A stretch of DNA of 64,000 bases from Gyrodactylus bullatarudis (Eukaryota; Platyhelminthes; Monogenea; Gyrodactylidea; Gyrodactylidae), in assembly GCA_012064415.1 (NCBI GenBank), contig SSNU01000067.1, positions 73,846-137,845 on the forward strand. Direction: 5' to 3'. The number at the start of each line of letters is the position of its first letter. The stretch's first letter is position 1. The notes below the pieces were generated by a model that saw nothing but the letters and a program-made list of their open reading frames with translations, was not told the DNA's origin and did not search any database. The position numbers and the translations under genes are program-made. This document shows, piece by piece, positions 50,401 to 59,093 of the stretch.

Positions 50401-51347
50401 TGGAAGGAATCACAGAAAATCGTTCTCGGTAATTCGCATCAGACTTGTAGTGAAGTCTGTCGATCACTCACAAAACTTTACAGTCATCAGATTAGTAAAA
50501 ATCTAAGTCAGTATTTAACCAAAAGAGAAATGTTCCTTAAGAATGAATTTGTAAGTATTTGGTAAAAACTTTTGACCCACTATTAAAATTTCATTTGAGA
50601 TAATAATGGCTTAGTTTTTTATCAACGCAGTTTCATTTTTAATGATCAATAGAACTTTCTCGTTAAAAGTTAGAAGTTCGTAAGAAGTTCCAGAAATTTT
50701 TGTAAAGAACATAAAGTTATGAACTATAGGCTTGTGAAAATCGGCAAAAATCGGACTGACCATGCTTTAATAACTAAATTCTCTGCGATCATTAGATGGC
50801 ATAGAGATTCCAAAATAGAGAAGAAAGATCGAATGCTAGTTAGAATAATCACGAATTGGGTGTGAAATACATGCAATCCAATCAAACTAGCTCTATTCTG
50901 ATTGGTTAGTTGAATGATCTTTAATTTCTTATGGGGGGTTTGATAGGAGACCCCCGAAAGCTCCTTCTTGGGTTAGGGGTAAATTAAACTTGGTTGTATA
51001 AATGATTAAAATAAATTTTGCAAAAATATTTTTTCATCCTCTAGAATTTCCAAAGTATCTATCACTGGGAATGTGATCGTTTCCGTTTTTCATCTATCAA
51101 TCATCCTACTGAGATTTCAGTTCTTCTCAATCAGACCTGTTCCACAGTCAAATACCTCCCGGATGATTTGGCTCCCTACGTAATCAAAGAGTCTCACAGT
51201 TCTATTAAATGCATCGGACAAATGAACATTTTACACTTTAACTGTGATGGACGTCCTGGAAAGGCGAATGTACACAGAGTTTGTCCATGTACCTTGATGG
51301 TACCCGGTCAATTTTCTATACCACTTGAATTTTTACAAAATATATAG
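29500..51347 (+). CDS. MGAT5: Alpha-1,6-mannosylglycoprotein 6-beta-N-acetylglucosaminyltransferase (GnT-V)
   Basis: This Golgi type II enzyme adds the beta-1,6 GlcNAc branch to complex N-glycans, using UDP-GlcNAc. Eleven exons join in phase to 795 residues: 29500-29701, 29728-30505, 39775-39891, 40885-41015, 41151-41210, 45115-45188, 49566-49721, 49781-49930, 50075-50218, 50278-50550 and 51045-51347. Residues of about 8-28 form the signal anchor (LVICLGITLLFALIILYKI). A short coiled stem follows. Family landmarks are LGHRVTITST, YDLIFTTISS, RIFDSFGTS, FFPHSQDNTFLGFIVE, LIGIGFPIEGPAPLEAI and a Cys-rich end with VHRVCPC. All phases agree. Length fits MGAT5/MGAT5B (about 740-790 residues). Intron 1 is 26 nt; introns 2, 5 and 6 are 9.3, 3.9 and 4.4 kb and full of transposons. 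Start codon: first Met before the anchor. Confidence 0.93.
30646..32283 (-). CDS. MULE transposase-like protein with SWIM zinc finger; spliced, open, catalytic residues altered
   Basis: Exons 32283-32056 and 32025-30646 join over a 30-nt GT-AG intron to 535 residues with no internal stop. The N-terminus has a MULE-type zinc/DNA-binding part (CLSATCPFNIRF, then HNCEG). The DDE core is recognisable: LPILAMSSFRFKSSGYALL, IFPIAIGIV, TWTFFLENLK, LVIISDREKDL and LTLNNFESFN. The second Asp (about 256) and the Glu (about 354) remain, but the first Asp, normally in a DGT/DAT motif, is Ser. The usual Glu after IV and the His of C-x-x-H are also changed. A SWIM finger follows (CTCKFMIFNGFPCNHFL), then a basic tail. 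I found no terminal inverted repeats. It lies antisense in MGAT5 intron 2. It may be a domesticated or a recently dead transposase. Confidence 0.85.
32290..35520. other. MGAT5 intron 2, AT-rich, no gene seen
   Basis: No exon is supported. The part at 32380-32590 is very rich in TATA-type dinucleotides. The segment 33908-34035 is a near-identical copy of 36727-36855, the 5' end of the Tc1/mariner-like element. The ORF-like run at 34048-34317 on the minus strand has no protein character. Confidence 0.45.
35521..36984 (-). mobile_element. Tc1/mariner (IS630)-superfamily element, about 1.46 kb
   Basis: Inverted ends share AAGGAAACTTTCCCTTTACT, continuing to CTTCTA (from about 35528 and back from about 36972); a TA lies just outside each. 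The transposase is on the minus strand. 36031-36573 is open and holds the DDE motifs WIDETNF, IIIDNAPVH and LLNPIEKIWS. In the same frame upstream, to about 36750, is a helix-turn-helix part (VTLNQCKDKIAAEFNINVS, then STIRNWLE). Only 32 residues separate the last Asp and Glu. A stop occurs just upstream of QEASRYERLTN, so the N-terminus is short or broken. Confidence 0.85.
36985..38555. other. MGAT5 intron 2, no gene seen
   Basis: AT-rich intronic sequence without a supported exon, RNA gene or clear repeat boundary. The short ORFs at 37028 (+) and 37447 (-) show no domain or coding bias. Confidence 0.4.
38556..38910 (+). mobile_element. Penelope-like element 3' fragment with tail hairpin and hammerhead-like motif
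   Basis: The first part is a decayed copy of the endonuclease C-terminus seen at 60500-60670 (a GGGGATGACA block and AAGGAGAAATTCTTCAT are shared). It is followed by the conserved tail inverted repeat CTCTCCA...TGGAGAG (38727-38754). At 38873-38908 lies a hammerhead-like core, CTGATGA-N8-GAAA-TGTACA-TA, with a GCCA/TGGC helix I. Confidence 0.75.
38873..38908 (+). ncRNA. Candidate type I hammerhead-like motif in a Penelope-like tail
   Basis: GCCA (38873-38876) precedes CTGATGA (38877-38883), then eight bases, GAAA (38892-38895), the self-complementary TGTACA (38896-38901), TA, and TGGC (38904-38907). GCCA pairs with TGGC as helix I; TGTACA would be a minimal helix III. The predicted cut is after TA. 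Helix II is very weak, so activity is uncertain. Known Penelope-like elements carry such ribozymes. Confidence 0.4.
39914..39937. repeat. CT microsatellite in MGAT5 intron 3
   Basis: About eleven tandem CT units beginning 22 nt past the exon 3 donor. No other feature is seen in the 993-nt intron. Confidence 0.9.
41795..43035. repeat. Repeat cluster in MGAT5 intron 5, including a foldback
   Basis: 41795-42060 matches the repeat at 415-760. Within 42395-43035, the arms AACCAAGCTGAAATTTACAT...GTTATT and an inverted copy ending near 43033 flank about 480 bp; both arms contain GTGTAGTTTTTCGAGC. No coding exon is supported. Confidence 0.6.
43501..43734 (-). CDS. Unrecognised 77-residue ORF nested antisense in MGAT5 intron 5
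   Basis: An open frame begins ATGATGGAAAATTT and ends in TGA. Its GC content is higher than its surroundings, and the sequence looks protein-like: acidic first half with GDEESQDSRFNGS, then WYQLLLDPKIQQALSTPGMQ. There is no signal peptide, membrane segment or named motif. It could be a single-exon gene, the last exon of a nested gene, or chance. Confidence 0.3.
   Translation of the reverse strand: MMENFNIDSILPLKVLNGDEESQDSRFNGSLPDSNTFNTWYQLLLDPKIQQALSTPGMQTLLNLKGQLISSQITLPF
44842..44928. mobile_element. hAT-type MITE, 87 bp
   Basis: Ends TAGGGCAGTAACT and AGTTACTGCCCTA are flanked by the perfect 8-bp duplication CTGATTAG (44834-44841 and 44929-44936). It is far too small to code. It lies in MGAT5 intron 5, 190 bp before exon 6. 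Confidence 0.88.
45035..45065. repeat. Solo end of the 51422 foldback family
   Basis: The text AAACAAAATTACAGGCGGTT followed by TCATCA is shared with the right arm of the foldback at 51422-51759. It ends 50 bp before MGAT5 exon 6. Confidence 0.7.
45189..46690. other. MGAT5 intron 6, left part, no gene seen
   Basis: AT-rich sequence. The minus-strand ORF 46161-46397 has no recognisable protein features. No repeat boundary is evident until the Penelope-related sequence begins near 46690. Confidence 0.4.
46690..47640 (-). mobile_element. Penelope-like element 3' part with tail hairpin and hammerhead-like motif
   Basis: On the minus strand, frames at 47607-47407 and 47372-47142 encode the linker (NLLGQTIIFAYITYTGDG, then LLRPEEKT) and the GIY-YIG C-terminus (KKDTAITRHIKQEGHKAS, VKEKFFINHFKPNLC). 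They are one reading shift apart, so the copy is broken. The tail has the inverted repeat CTCTCCA...TGGAGAG (47100-47127), then a hammerhead-like core at 46945-46983. The segment 46690-46860 recurs inverted at 48345-48470. Confidence 0.85.
46945..46983 (-). ncRNA. Candidate type I hammerhead-like motif, second copy
   Basis: On the minus strand: ACACTA, CTGATGA (46977-46971), eight bases, GAAA (46962-46959), TGTACA (46958-46953), TT, TGGTGT (46950-46945). ACACTA pairs with TGGTGT over six positions, one a G-U. The helix I sequence differs from the copy at 38873 yet still pairs. Helix II is again weak. Confidence 0.4.
48250..48740 (+). mobile_element. Rearranged Penelope-like fragment, inverted to its neighbours
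   Basis: 48290-48345 matches the coding linker at 47640-47570 in inverted orientation. 48345-48470 matches 46860-46690, also inverted. In the neighbouring copy these two blocks are far apart, so this piece carries an internal deletion or is chimeric. The plus-strand ORF 48416-48739 arises from it and is not a gene. Confidence 0.65.
48735..49445 (-). mobile_element. Penelope-like element 3' part, third copy in this intron group
   Basis: Minus-strand frames 49441-49214 and 49239-48877 overlap and together read the linker (CLMENGYPKKFVDKFIN, LLKPEEKTLLIYKFQCDCGA) and GIY-YIG end (DHLNKDTAVTRHIKQEKY, KAKFFINLYKPNLC). The tail inverted repeat is at 48936-48963. A decayed hammerhead-like core (CGGATGA...GAAG...TGTGCA) lies near 48733-48758. 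It ends 121 bp before MGAT5 exon 7. Confidence 0.85.
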
Positions 51348-51927
51348 TTGACAAAAAATATGTTGGTTCCTTTTCTTCTGCAATTGAACAAATAATTGAG
51401 AAAAGGATATTTATTAGACTTGGATGAAATTTCGTAAAACTGATGAAACCGCCTGTAATTTTGTTTAAATAATCTTTGAGCTATTTCTAAATCATTCGAA
51501 CATGTCTGGCTGAGTCAACTCTTTAAATGATATCTTGGATTTTGAATGTAAAAGATTGAGACATTTTTAATGAAAATATAAATCAAGAGAATATTAAGAA
51601 CGTTCAAATTTTGAAAATTTCCGAAAATTTTGTTTATATGATATCATGAATCATTTAAAGAGTTGACTCAACCAGACATGGTGAAATGATTTAGAAATAG
51701 CTCAAAGATTATTTAAACAAAATTACAGGCGGTTTCATCAGTTTTACGAAATTTCATCCTATCATACCTCAAAATTTATACTCTTCTTTTATTGGCTAGA
51801 TTCCTATTTGCTTCTGATTGGTTATGTGACTTGATATGGATTAGAGATAAAAAATTAATACTTTATTATAACTTCTAAAATAGGAAAACTCTAAAAAATC
51901 ACTTGATATAAAAGAGAGATGTCTTTT
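51348..51927. other. 3' intergenic between convergent MGAT5 and HIBCH, mostly a foldback element
   Basis: The stop codons of the two convergent genes are 580 bp apart. The centre is the foldback at 51422-51759. Both 3' UTRs must run into or through it. Confidence 0.6.
51422..51759. mobile_element. Foldback MITE, 338 bp
   Basis: The ends GGATGAAATTTCGTAAAACT and its inverted copy begin arms of roughly 110 bp each, including AAACCGCCTGTAATTTTG. The central part also has inverted matches (ATGATATC and TTTAAAGAGTTGACTCA). I found no convincing target duplication. A solo piece of one arm is at 45035. Confidence 0.8.
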
Positions 51928-54906
51928 TTACAAATCCTTCTCCAGGTGCCATTCATCAGCTAGTGGTGAAAAGAACTTTTCAATGCATCTTGACGTAACA
52001 TGGTCCAGACGGATAGGACTCCAATTAGGCGAGTTATCCTTATCAATGAGCAGGGCACGAACACCCTCTCGAAAGTCATTGCTCCTCAAACAGCCAATTG
52101 CCATACGATATTCCATTTTTAAGACCTCCTCAAGACTCTTTGAACTTCCCTCCAGTAATTGGCGATATGTTATCTTGAGAAAATAAACCAGGGTTTTACA
52201 TCGTTTAATTGGGTAAAATCTGTGTTATTTATATATGCAAGTTTTGAAATTATACATTCACAAGAAGCTTGCAATTTTTTATAGATAAATTCTTTCTGTT
52301 TCGTCATAACCTGACACAAAGTTCATTGAACAAAAATTAGTCTTGGTCTTTTTGGTACACACCTCTTAATTCATTCTTAATTGAGAATTCGCAAAAAGGT
52401 TTAACTAATGTGTAATTTAGTTGGTTTTATTCAATCTGACTTATCTGAATTATAGCTGAATTTATGATTAGAAAATTTAAAAAGAAGCCATTGCTGAAGA
52501 AAAGATTTACTCTTAGATTATAGTATTTTTCAAATTCGATTGTGCCTGTGGCCCTTTAGTATCATGCTTCGGGTTTTCATCATCATGTTTGTCCGCCATA
52601 CGAACGTACACGGGCAAAAGGTAAAGACTGTGATAATATTACAAGACGGGCGTATCGTGTTAAATTCAAAATAATAATGTATTTTACTCATGACATTTTA
52701 AACAAATAAATATACAATGTTATTATACTTTAGTTTAAAATGTCAAGTATAATTCTGGCAACTCAATTATTATATTAATATAATGTATATTTAATATATA
52801 TAATTTCGTTGCCTCCTCAACAATATTATTTGAATAAATTTTTCTAGCTACACCTTACGTCAACCCTTAACCCCTTTTGCAAATTGTAGATTGAATTTTG
52901 TAAAATTTTAACTATAGTTCTGAGAAAAAACTCTTTAATTCAATCATTACACAGTTCAACAAAGATTGTTGTACTTATTGAGATTATGAAAGTATTTTCA
53001 TCAGATTAAAATAAAAAGAAATTTAAAAAATTTTAGCGCATAGATTTTGAGAAATATTTGAATTCGTGTTATATCTTGCTCAAACGTTAGGGAAAATGTC
53101 TCAAAAATAACCAAAAACATGACTTTACGAATAATTTTTAACGATATGAATGAAATTTTCAATTTGATCAGATGGCAGTAAAAAAACTACACGCTAAAAT
53201 ACAAATTTTCAGAATCTTTTTAATTCAATCTGATGAAATTTTATAGAGTATACAGGAGAAAAAGTGTTATTTTTCTAGAGACCGTTAATTTTCTTACCTT
53301 GAGAGAAAGTGGAGACATTCTGTTCAATTGTTCAAGAGTCTTGGTAGCAAACTCATTCCCAGAAAAAGATTCCTTCTTCAGTTTATCGATCAAGATTTCA
53401 ACGTCGGAGTAGTCGTTTGGAGTTTTATGATCAAGACTGAAATGTTTCTGGATAAAGCCAAGGTAACCTTCAAGAGTAAATGGAGGCAAATTGGGAGTTG
53501 AAAATTTGTCGAGAATCTCATTGACTGGTTTATTATCATCGGTCTTCATCTTCAATTCAGTCTTGAGGTTATCTAGCTGCAATAAAAATTCATAATTAGA
53601 GCAAAAGGTCAAAAACAACGCCCCTGATTTTGGAAACAATTCGGTTAAAATTTTACATGCGCATTTTTTGTTTAAGAATGTTCCATAGTTGGAAACCTTT
53701 TAAGGGCTTCCATGAAAAGTGGAGAAACTCAAAAAAAAATTTGTATGAGGACAAGAAGAAGCCAATGAAAAATAAATACTAAGCGATCCTGTAATCTAAT
53801 TGGCTAAGAGTTTTGAGTGTATCATCCTTTGAGCTAAGAAGAATTGCAAATGCAAAGAAATGGTCAAAAGTAATAAAAGAGTCCAAGTTACTTTTATAAT
53901 GGCGAGGAAAACATTTGTCCAATATTTTTGGGAAGCTAAATTTTAAAGTTTACCATGGCCTCAGTAATGACTTGATAAAGATTTTTCTAATCTCATTAAT
54001 GAAAATTATAACAACTCAAAAATCTATTCCAAATAAGGATATTATATACATGGATTTCATAAAAGTTAATAATAATTATTGTTGATAATATTGTTTAATA
54101 ATTTCAATCCCAATGGATGATGAATTTCTGATTTTTTTTTACCTTACTGAACATTGTTCAGTGAACAAGTTTAAATAAAGAAAATCATGTACTCCTATAG
54201 AAAAAAATGCAAAGTTCTTTAGTAGTCAGACTTGAAAAATGAAATGATCAATTTAATTCATTTCAAAAAATGAGCTCACGTCAGAACTGTTAATGTGGTG
54301 CGTTGAAATTCCAGCATGTTTTAAATCGGAACCCTTTAGACGATAGCCAGTTAGAGCCAAATAGAGTCCAAGTCCTTTGTGAGGCAGTCTTGGTAAGAAA
54401 TGCCCTCCTCCAACATCAGGAAATAATCCAATGAGAGTTTCTGGCATGGCAAAGAGGGATCGCTCTGTACTAACTCTAAAAGGTCCATGAACAGACAAGC
54501 CAACACCACCACCCATGACAATACCATCTATAATAGCAATATAAGGCTTCTTTAAACAGGAAGTTAAATGATTTAATCTGTATTCTTCAAAGAAAAACTT
54601 TGAAGCTTCTTCAATCGGAGATTTTACGACAGATTGAACATCTCCTCCAGCACAAAATCCCTTTGTACCAGCACCTTCAATTAATATATGCGAAATCTTG
54701 CAAAGTTTAAATGAAAATCAAAGAGAAACTTGTGAATCTTTGGACCAATCTTTCAATTTCGGATAAATAAGACGAACCATTTCAAGATTGAGGGCGTTTA
54801 TAGCTTTTTGTCGATTAAGAGTAATAATTCCACATTTATTTTCAATTTGAAACTTGACTAAAGGTTCAGAAGATAAATACCTCCGACTTATGAACCTGGG
54901 AAGCAT
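51928..54906 (-). CDS. HIBCH: 3-hydroxyisobutyryl-CoA hydrolase, mitochondrial
   Basis: This enzyme of valine breakdown hydrolyses 3-hydroxyisobutyryl-CoA in mitochondria; it belongs to the crotonase/enoyl-CoA hydratase superfamily. Four exons join in phase to 372 residues: 54906-54730, 54696-54280, 53576-53298 and 52173-51928. The start [13 protein letters not shown] suits a mitochondrial presequence. Family landmarks are [44 protein letters not shown], the active-site part [32 protein letters not shown] and LSN-free [19 protein letters not shown] with PNWSP. Length fits the human enzyme (386). Intron 1 is 33 nt. Intron 3 (52174-53297) contains a small GC-richer ORF. All catalytic-region residues that I can place are present. 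Confidence 0.94.
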
Positions 54907-55039
54907 CGTGGAATTATTTTTTGGCCAAGTTAGTTCAAATTTGTGTTACGAATCATAAACTTTAGTTTAAAATTTTATTCTTATTTTCTTTTCTTGTGAG
55001 CATAATTCAAGTTTTTCTTTTAAAAATATCATTTTTTAA
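54907..55039. promoter_or_regulatory. 133-bp head-to-head promoter between HIBCH and RING1
   Basis: Only 133 bp separate the start codons of HIBCH (minus) and RING1 (plus). The sequence is AT-rich and shows no TATA box that I would trust. The two genes probably share a bidirectional promoter. Confidence 0.6.
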
Positions 55040-56581
55040 ATGGACTCATTGACGTCAAAAACTTGGGAATTAAATGCCTACGAACTACAACGAATACCCC
55101 AAAAAATCCTATCAGATAACACTCAAATATCAATATGTCCAAGAAGTCTTCAGAGTGAGCTGATGTGTCCAATTTGCTTGGATATTCTCAAATCAACCAT
55201 GACCACAAAAGAATGTTTGCATCGATTTTGTGCTGAATGCATTATTACAGCCCTTCGGAGTGGCAATAAGGAATGTCCAACTTGTCGTAAAAAACTAATC
55301 TCCAAGCGTTCTCTTCGCCAGGATCCTACCTTTGATGCAATAATCGCTAAAATCTTTCCCTGTCGAGAAGAATATGAAGCTCATCAAGAAAAAGTTCTCG
55401 CTAAACTAAACCGTCAACATTTAAACGCTGCTCTGACTCTTTCATTAGAGTCAAATTCCTTCAATAAAAATCGTCTTAGATCGAATAAATCTCATAATGA
55501 AGCCAGTTTTGGCAGTGAGGATGATTCCGTATGTCTAAATTTCTTGATAAACTTTTTTTATAGATTGACTCAAGACGATCATCTCATAAAAATTCAACTG
55601 ATCATGACCTCGGTGAAGTGCGCAGTCAAAAGAATGCGTCAAATCATGAGGTTGATGTCCTGCTCAGACCCCAAAATTATCACTCCCCTCAGAGTGATTT
55701 GGAAAATTCCGATAAATCTCCAATCAAATATCTGAAAGTTCCTCTTATCGCAACTAGTAAGCTCTTTTTTGAACTTATGACATGATGTTAACACTTGAAT
55801 TAATTGAACCAGATAAATCACATTTAACGATTTAGATTTTGGTTCAATTCAACTTCAAAGAATACTCTATTTACTTTAGCATTACGGGGTTCTCTTTACA
55901 ATTTTCTAGCCTACAAGAAAAATCTTTACTCTCTAGCTTCTATTTAAACTACTCATGCAGGATTATGTTCAAAATTTATTTGAAAATGTCAACTTTTAGT
56001 TTGTTTTTTTTCTCTAGTTAATCACTTGAGTGAATACCTGACAATACGTTCAGAAATTGAATCTGCTCCCAGTCCTGTTAGTAATCAAATTCATAATAAA
56101 GAGAATCGTGAGTTCATTTATTCTACATTTAGTAATACAGTATTTTATTTAATGCTGCATACTCTACATTTTTTGTACTACCCTCATTCTGCTAACATTT
56201 ACTAATAATAGTATTTGATGAAAATATTATATATTCTCTCTCTTGCTAAACTTATCGATTCATGTCACCCTGTGTAAAATTGACATTTATTACTCTAGGT
56301 TTTTATGTTTTATTTGAGCTAAAATTCAAAGCATTTTTCTACAGAAAGCTTGTGTTCAATTTTTGTCCTTTATTTTTAAAATTACTTTAGAGTAGACACA
56401 TAAAAATATTTTTCTTTTAGAAGAGCAAACTTTTAAAATCACTCTCCTAAATGAAATAACCAGTCAATTTGACGAATTACCTGGCAACCTTACCCTTGAA
56501 GAGGTTATAAAAAGAGTCTCAGCTTTATCCTCTAGTCAGACCAGTTTAGTTTTGTATTACCAAAAGTCGATTGCCGGATGA
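55040..56581 (+). CDS. RING1: RING1/RNF2-type E3 ubiquitin ligase of Polycomb repressive complex 1
   Basis: This is the catalytic PRC1 subunit that monoubiquitinates histone H2A in chromatin. Four exons join in phase to 310 residues: 55040-55528, 55564-55756, 56018-56107 and 56421-56581. The start [18 protein letters not shown] is typical of the family. The RING finger is complete: Cys43, Cys46, Cys59, His61, Cys64, Cys67, Cys79 and Cys82, followed by [19 protein letters not shown] Ser/Asn-rich linker leads to a RAWUL domain ([20 protein letters not shown]; the end reads YYQKSIAG). Human paralogues are 336-406 residues, so the linker is short. Intron 1 is 35 nt. The frame after 55528 without splicing is a shadow. 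Confidence 0.93.
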
Positions 56582-56742
56582 ACGAGTGAAAAAGAAGAGA
56601 AATATTTATTTATTACGTTTTTATTCGCATTATTTATTGTATCACCAAGGAAAACCTGTTACATATTATATATTCCTATTTACATTTAACGTTTTTTGTA
56701 CATCATCGCAAGAATAATCAAAAAAATATATATTCAATTTGC

Positions 56743-56748
56743 AATAAA
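56743..56748 (+). terminator. Polyadenylation signal of RING1
   Basis: AATAAA lies 162 nt after the RING1 stop codon in an AT-rich stretch. It is the first canonical signal on this strand after the gene. Confidence 0.55.
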
Positions 56749-56749
56749 A

Positions 56750-57280
56750 AGTTTATTCATACATTTTGAAAAAAATTCCTTCTTTTTAAGCTTAGAATTC
56801 AAATTCACTGCGAAAATCCAAACGATATCGCAAGTTTAAATAAACTTTTGAAAAATAACTAGGTAAATTTTCATATAACCCAAAAAATACAAGAAGATCT
56901 AAAAATTTCCCAAACAAGATGATATCCTTGTTGTCTTTCTATCTCATTCATGTTTTCCTCTGTAGAAAGAGTCATGATTTTACCAAAATAACTCAAAATT
57001 CGAAATCAAAAAATTAATTCTCTTCGTATCGTGAAAGAAGGCCTCATGATCTAGTTTCAAGAAAATATTGATCAAATTCGATTTCTTGATGAAAAAATAT
57101 TTAGATATTTGTAAAAATCATAAATTCATCTCTCCATGCATCAAAAATGTAACTTTAGTTGGAATTCTTGATAGCACCTGAAAATGCGGTAGTTTTGGAA
57201 TTAACTCTTTTTCATTATTCTACATTTTAAAGGAATTCCAAAGACTCAATTCTAATCAACAATATATTCAGAATGGATAC
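56750..57280. repeat. Intergenic, diverged foldback-family sequence
   Basis: 57030-57130 contains the recurrent block GATCAAATTCGATTTCTTGA followed by a CATAAATTCATCTCTC-like end, shared with 7130-7215 and 62460-62540. 36900-37030 resembles 56870-56960 (both have AACAAGATGAT and CTTTCTATCTCATTC). No gene is seen. Confidence 0.5.
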
Positions 57281-57734
57281 TAGAGATGTAGCAAATCTCT
57301 CAACCTATTTTAAAAACCTACTCAAATGATAATAGTACTATGAATTCTAAACATTATTTTATATTACAAGATCAAGTATCAAAATGCCTGTATGTGATAA
57401 TATTCAAGTTTAAAGAAAAGAGTTTTTTAAAAATGCCGCTAGATTTTCAATGAAGTTTTACTACGAATTCACTAAAATTTCGAACATCCTTTTTGCTGAT
57501 AAGGCTTCAAGTTTTTTTAAATGAAAATAGTATCAGAATCATGTTTAGATCATTTCTGTTAAATTTTGTTATTCCACTATGCTTACAAGAGAATTAAGGG
57601 AAAATGGGCAATGCACAACTACGCATAGGATTGCAAACAAATTTTCAGTTATTTTAGATCTCACACAAAATTACTTGTGGAAATTTCACGGAATAGTTTG
57701 ATTTATAAAATGGTTAAAATTCGTTACATCTCTA
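57281..57734. mobile_element. hAT-type MITE, 454 bp, sister of 16032-16478
   Basis: Ends TAGAGATGTAGC and GTTACATCTCTA are flanked by the perfect 8-bp duplication ATGGATAC (57273-57280 and 57735-57742). The interior matches 16032-16478 closely over its whole length. Different target sites show independent insertions. Confidence 0.92.
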
Positions 57735-57813
57735 ATGGATACTAATCATGAATACAAAATAAAATTTAAACAGGTTGCAATCTACTTGGTCAATGGTTAT
57801 TCAGGGTTATTAT

Positions 57814-58269
57814 TAGGGCGACCAGAAAAAGGCATACTTTATGATGAAAAAAGGCAATTTTTAATTCTGAAAAAGGCAAATTCATAAAATCGAATATCTC
57901 TCACAAGTAGTGATTTTAAAAAATTAATCAATTCTTCAAGCCTTTCAAGTGAATAGAATGAGAATGAGATGTTGAGTTGGATAATCCATCTCTATTGGCT
58001 GTTTACCGAGTCCCCCCTAAAATTAGATTCACACAATGAAAATTTAACTAAGATCAAGATAAACAAGGATAAAAAATATGCACAATCCTTGAAAAAAGAT
58101 GAAAAAGCAATCCTTTTTAAAAAAGGCGAAAAAAAGGCAAGTCTCCTCGAAATAGGCAAAAAAGGCAAACTTATTTCTTTTATTATTAGGTTTAGAAAAA
58201 AAAGGACTGAATTTTTAATATTTTAGACTCACTCTCAAAAAAGGCAAAAAAGGCATTTTGGTCGCCCTA
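57814..58269. mobile_element. hAT-type MITE, 456 bp, with AAAAAAGGC repeats
   Basis: Ends TAGGGCGACCAGAAAAAGGC and the inverted GGTCGCCCTA are flanked by the 8-bp duplication GTTATTAT (57806-57813 and 58270-58277). The motif AAAAAAGGC recurs many times inside. The 85-residue plus-strand frame at 57969 is a by-product of this purine-rich repeat. Confidence 0.9.
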
Positions 58270-58279
58270 GTTATTATTA

Positions 58280-59093
58280 ATAATTTTTATTGACTCAAAT
58301 TCTAACCACAGTAACCTTCTTTCATATTTCAATGTATGAGGCAGAGAGCCGAAAATTTCTTAATTTCTGGTTAGCTATGAAAATAATAATTAGCTTTCGG
58401 AAGCGAGTAATCAGAAAATGATTTCAATCAATAAAAATTACATTTGAAAATTTAGAATAGAAAAATAATTTATCGTAAAATCTTTATTCTATTTTAGACC
58501 CAGTGGAAAAAACAGGTTTTAGTGATCTGCTATGGCCTATTATTAATAATAAGGTAAACTGTGATATGAATTAATTATTTGACGAAAAGCTTAGAATATC
58601 ATAGAAAATCGATTTTAAAATTTGCGAACCTGAACTGATATTTTTAGCATTTATGATTTACTTTTAGAGATCATTAGAGCATCAAAAATATGACCTAAAA
58701 AATTCATTTATAAATAGGCACTTATTTTTTTGAGTCATATGGCTATTTATGAGTCAGTATTAATAAATAAGAAATGATTCCAATACAAAAAAATGATTTG
58801 CTATGATTGATATTTCTTGGAATTCAATGGGTTTGAAAAAAATTTTATTAATGGAATTTTAAATAAAGCATCCTGCATCACGTAATGAAAATGTCAATCA
58901 TGACAAGTCAAAGAATGAATGTGTTTGGTCAATTAGATTAGGTATGGGTATATTCTATGCCAAGTATAATATACATTTTGTATAAATATGCCTTTAAAAA
59001 TATATGACCGATATATATCCTGCTCTTACTTTTGTATAACCTTTTTATTAACAACCTCAGGCCTCTTCTGATGATAAAACAATGTGATTTATT
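58280..59093. other. Intergenic, no gene seen
   Basis: AT-rich sequence without a supported exon, RNA gene or clear repeat. Confidence 0.4.

Noticed and set aside
57969..58226. 85-residue Lys-rich ORF
   Set aside because: It lies wholly within a hAT MITE and follows from its AAAAAAGGC repeats.
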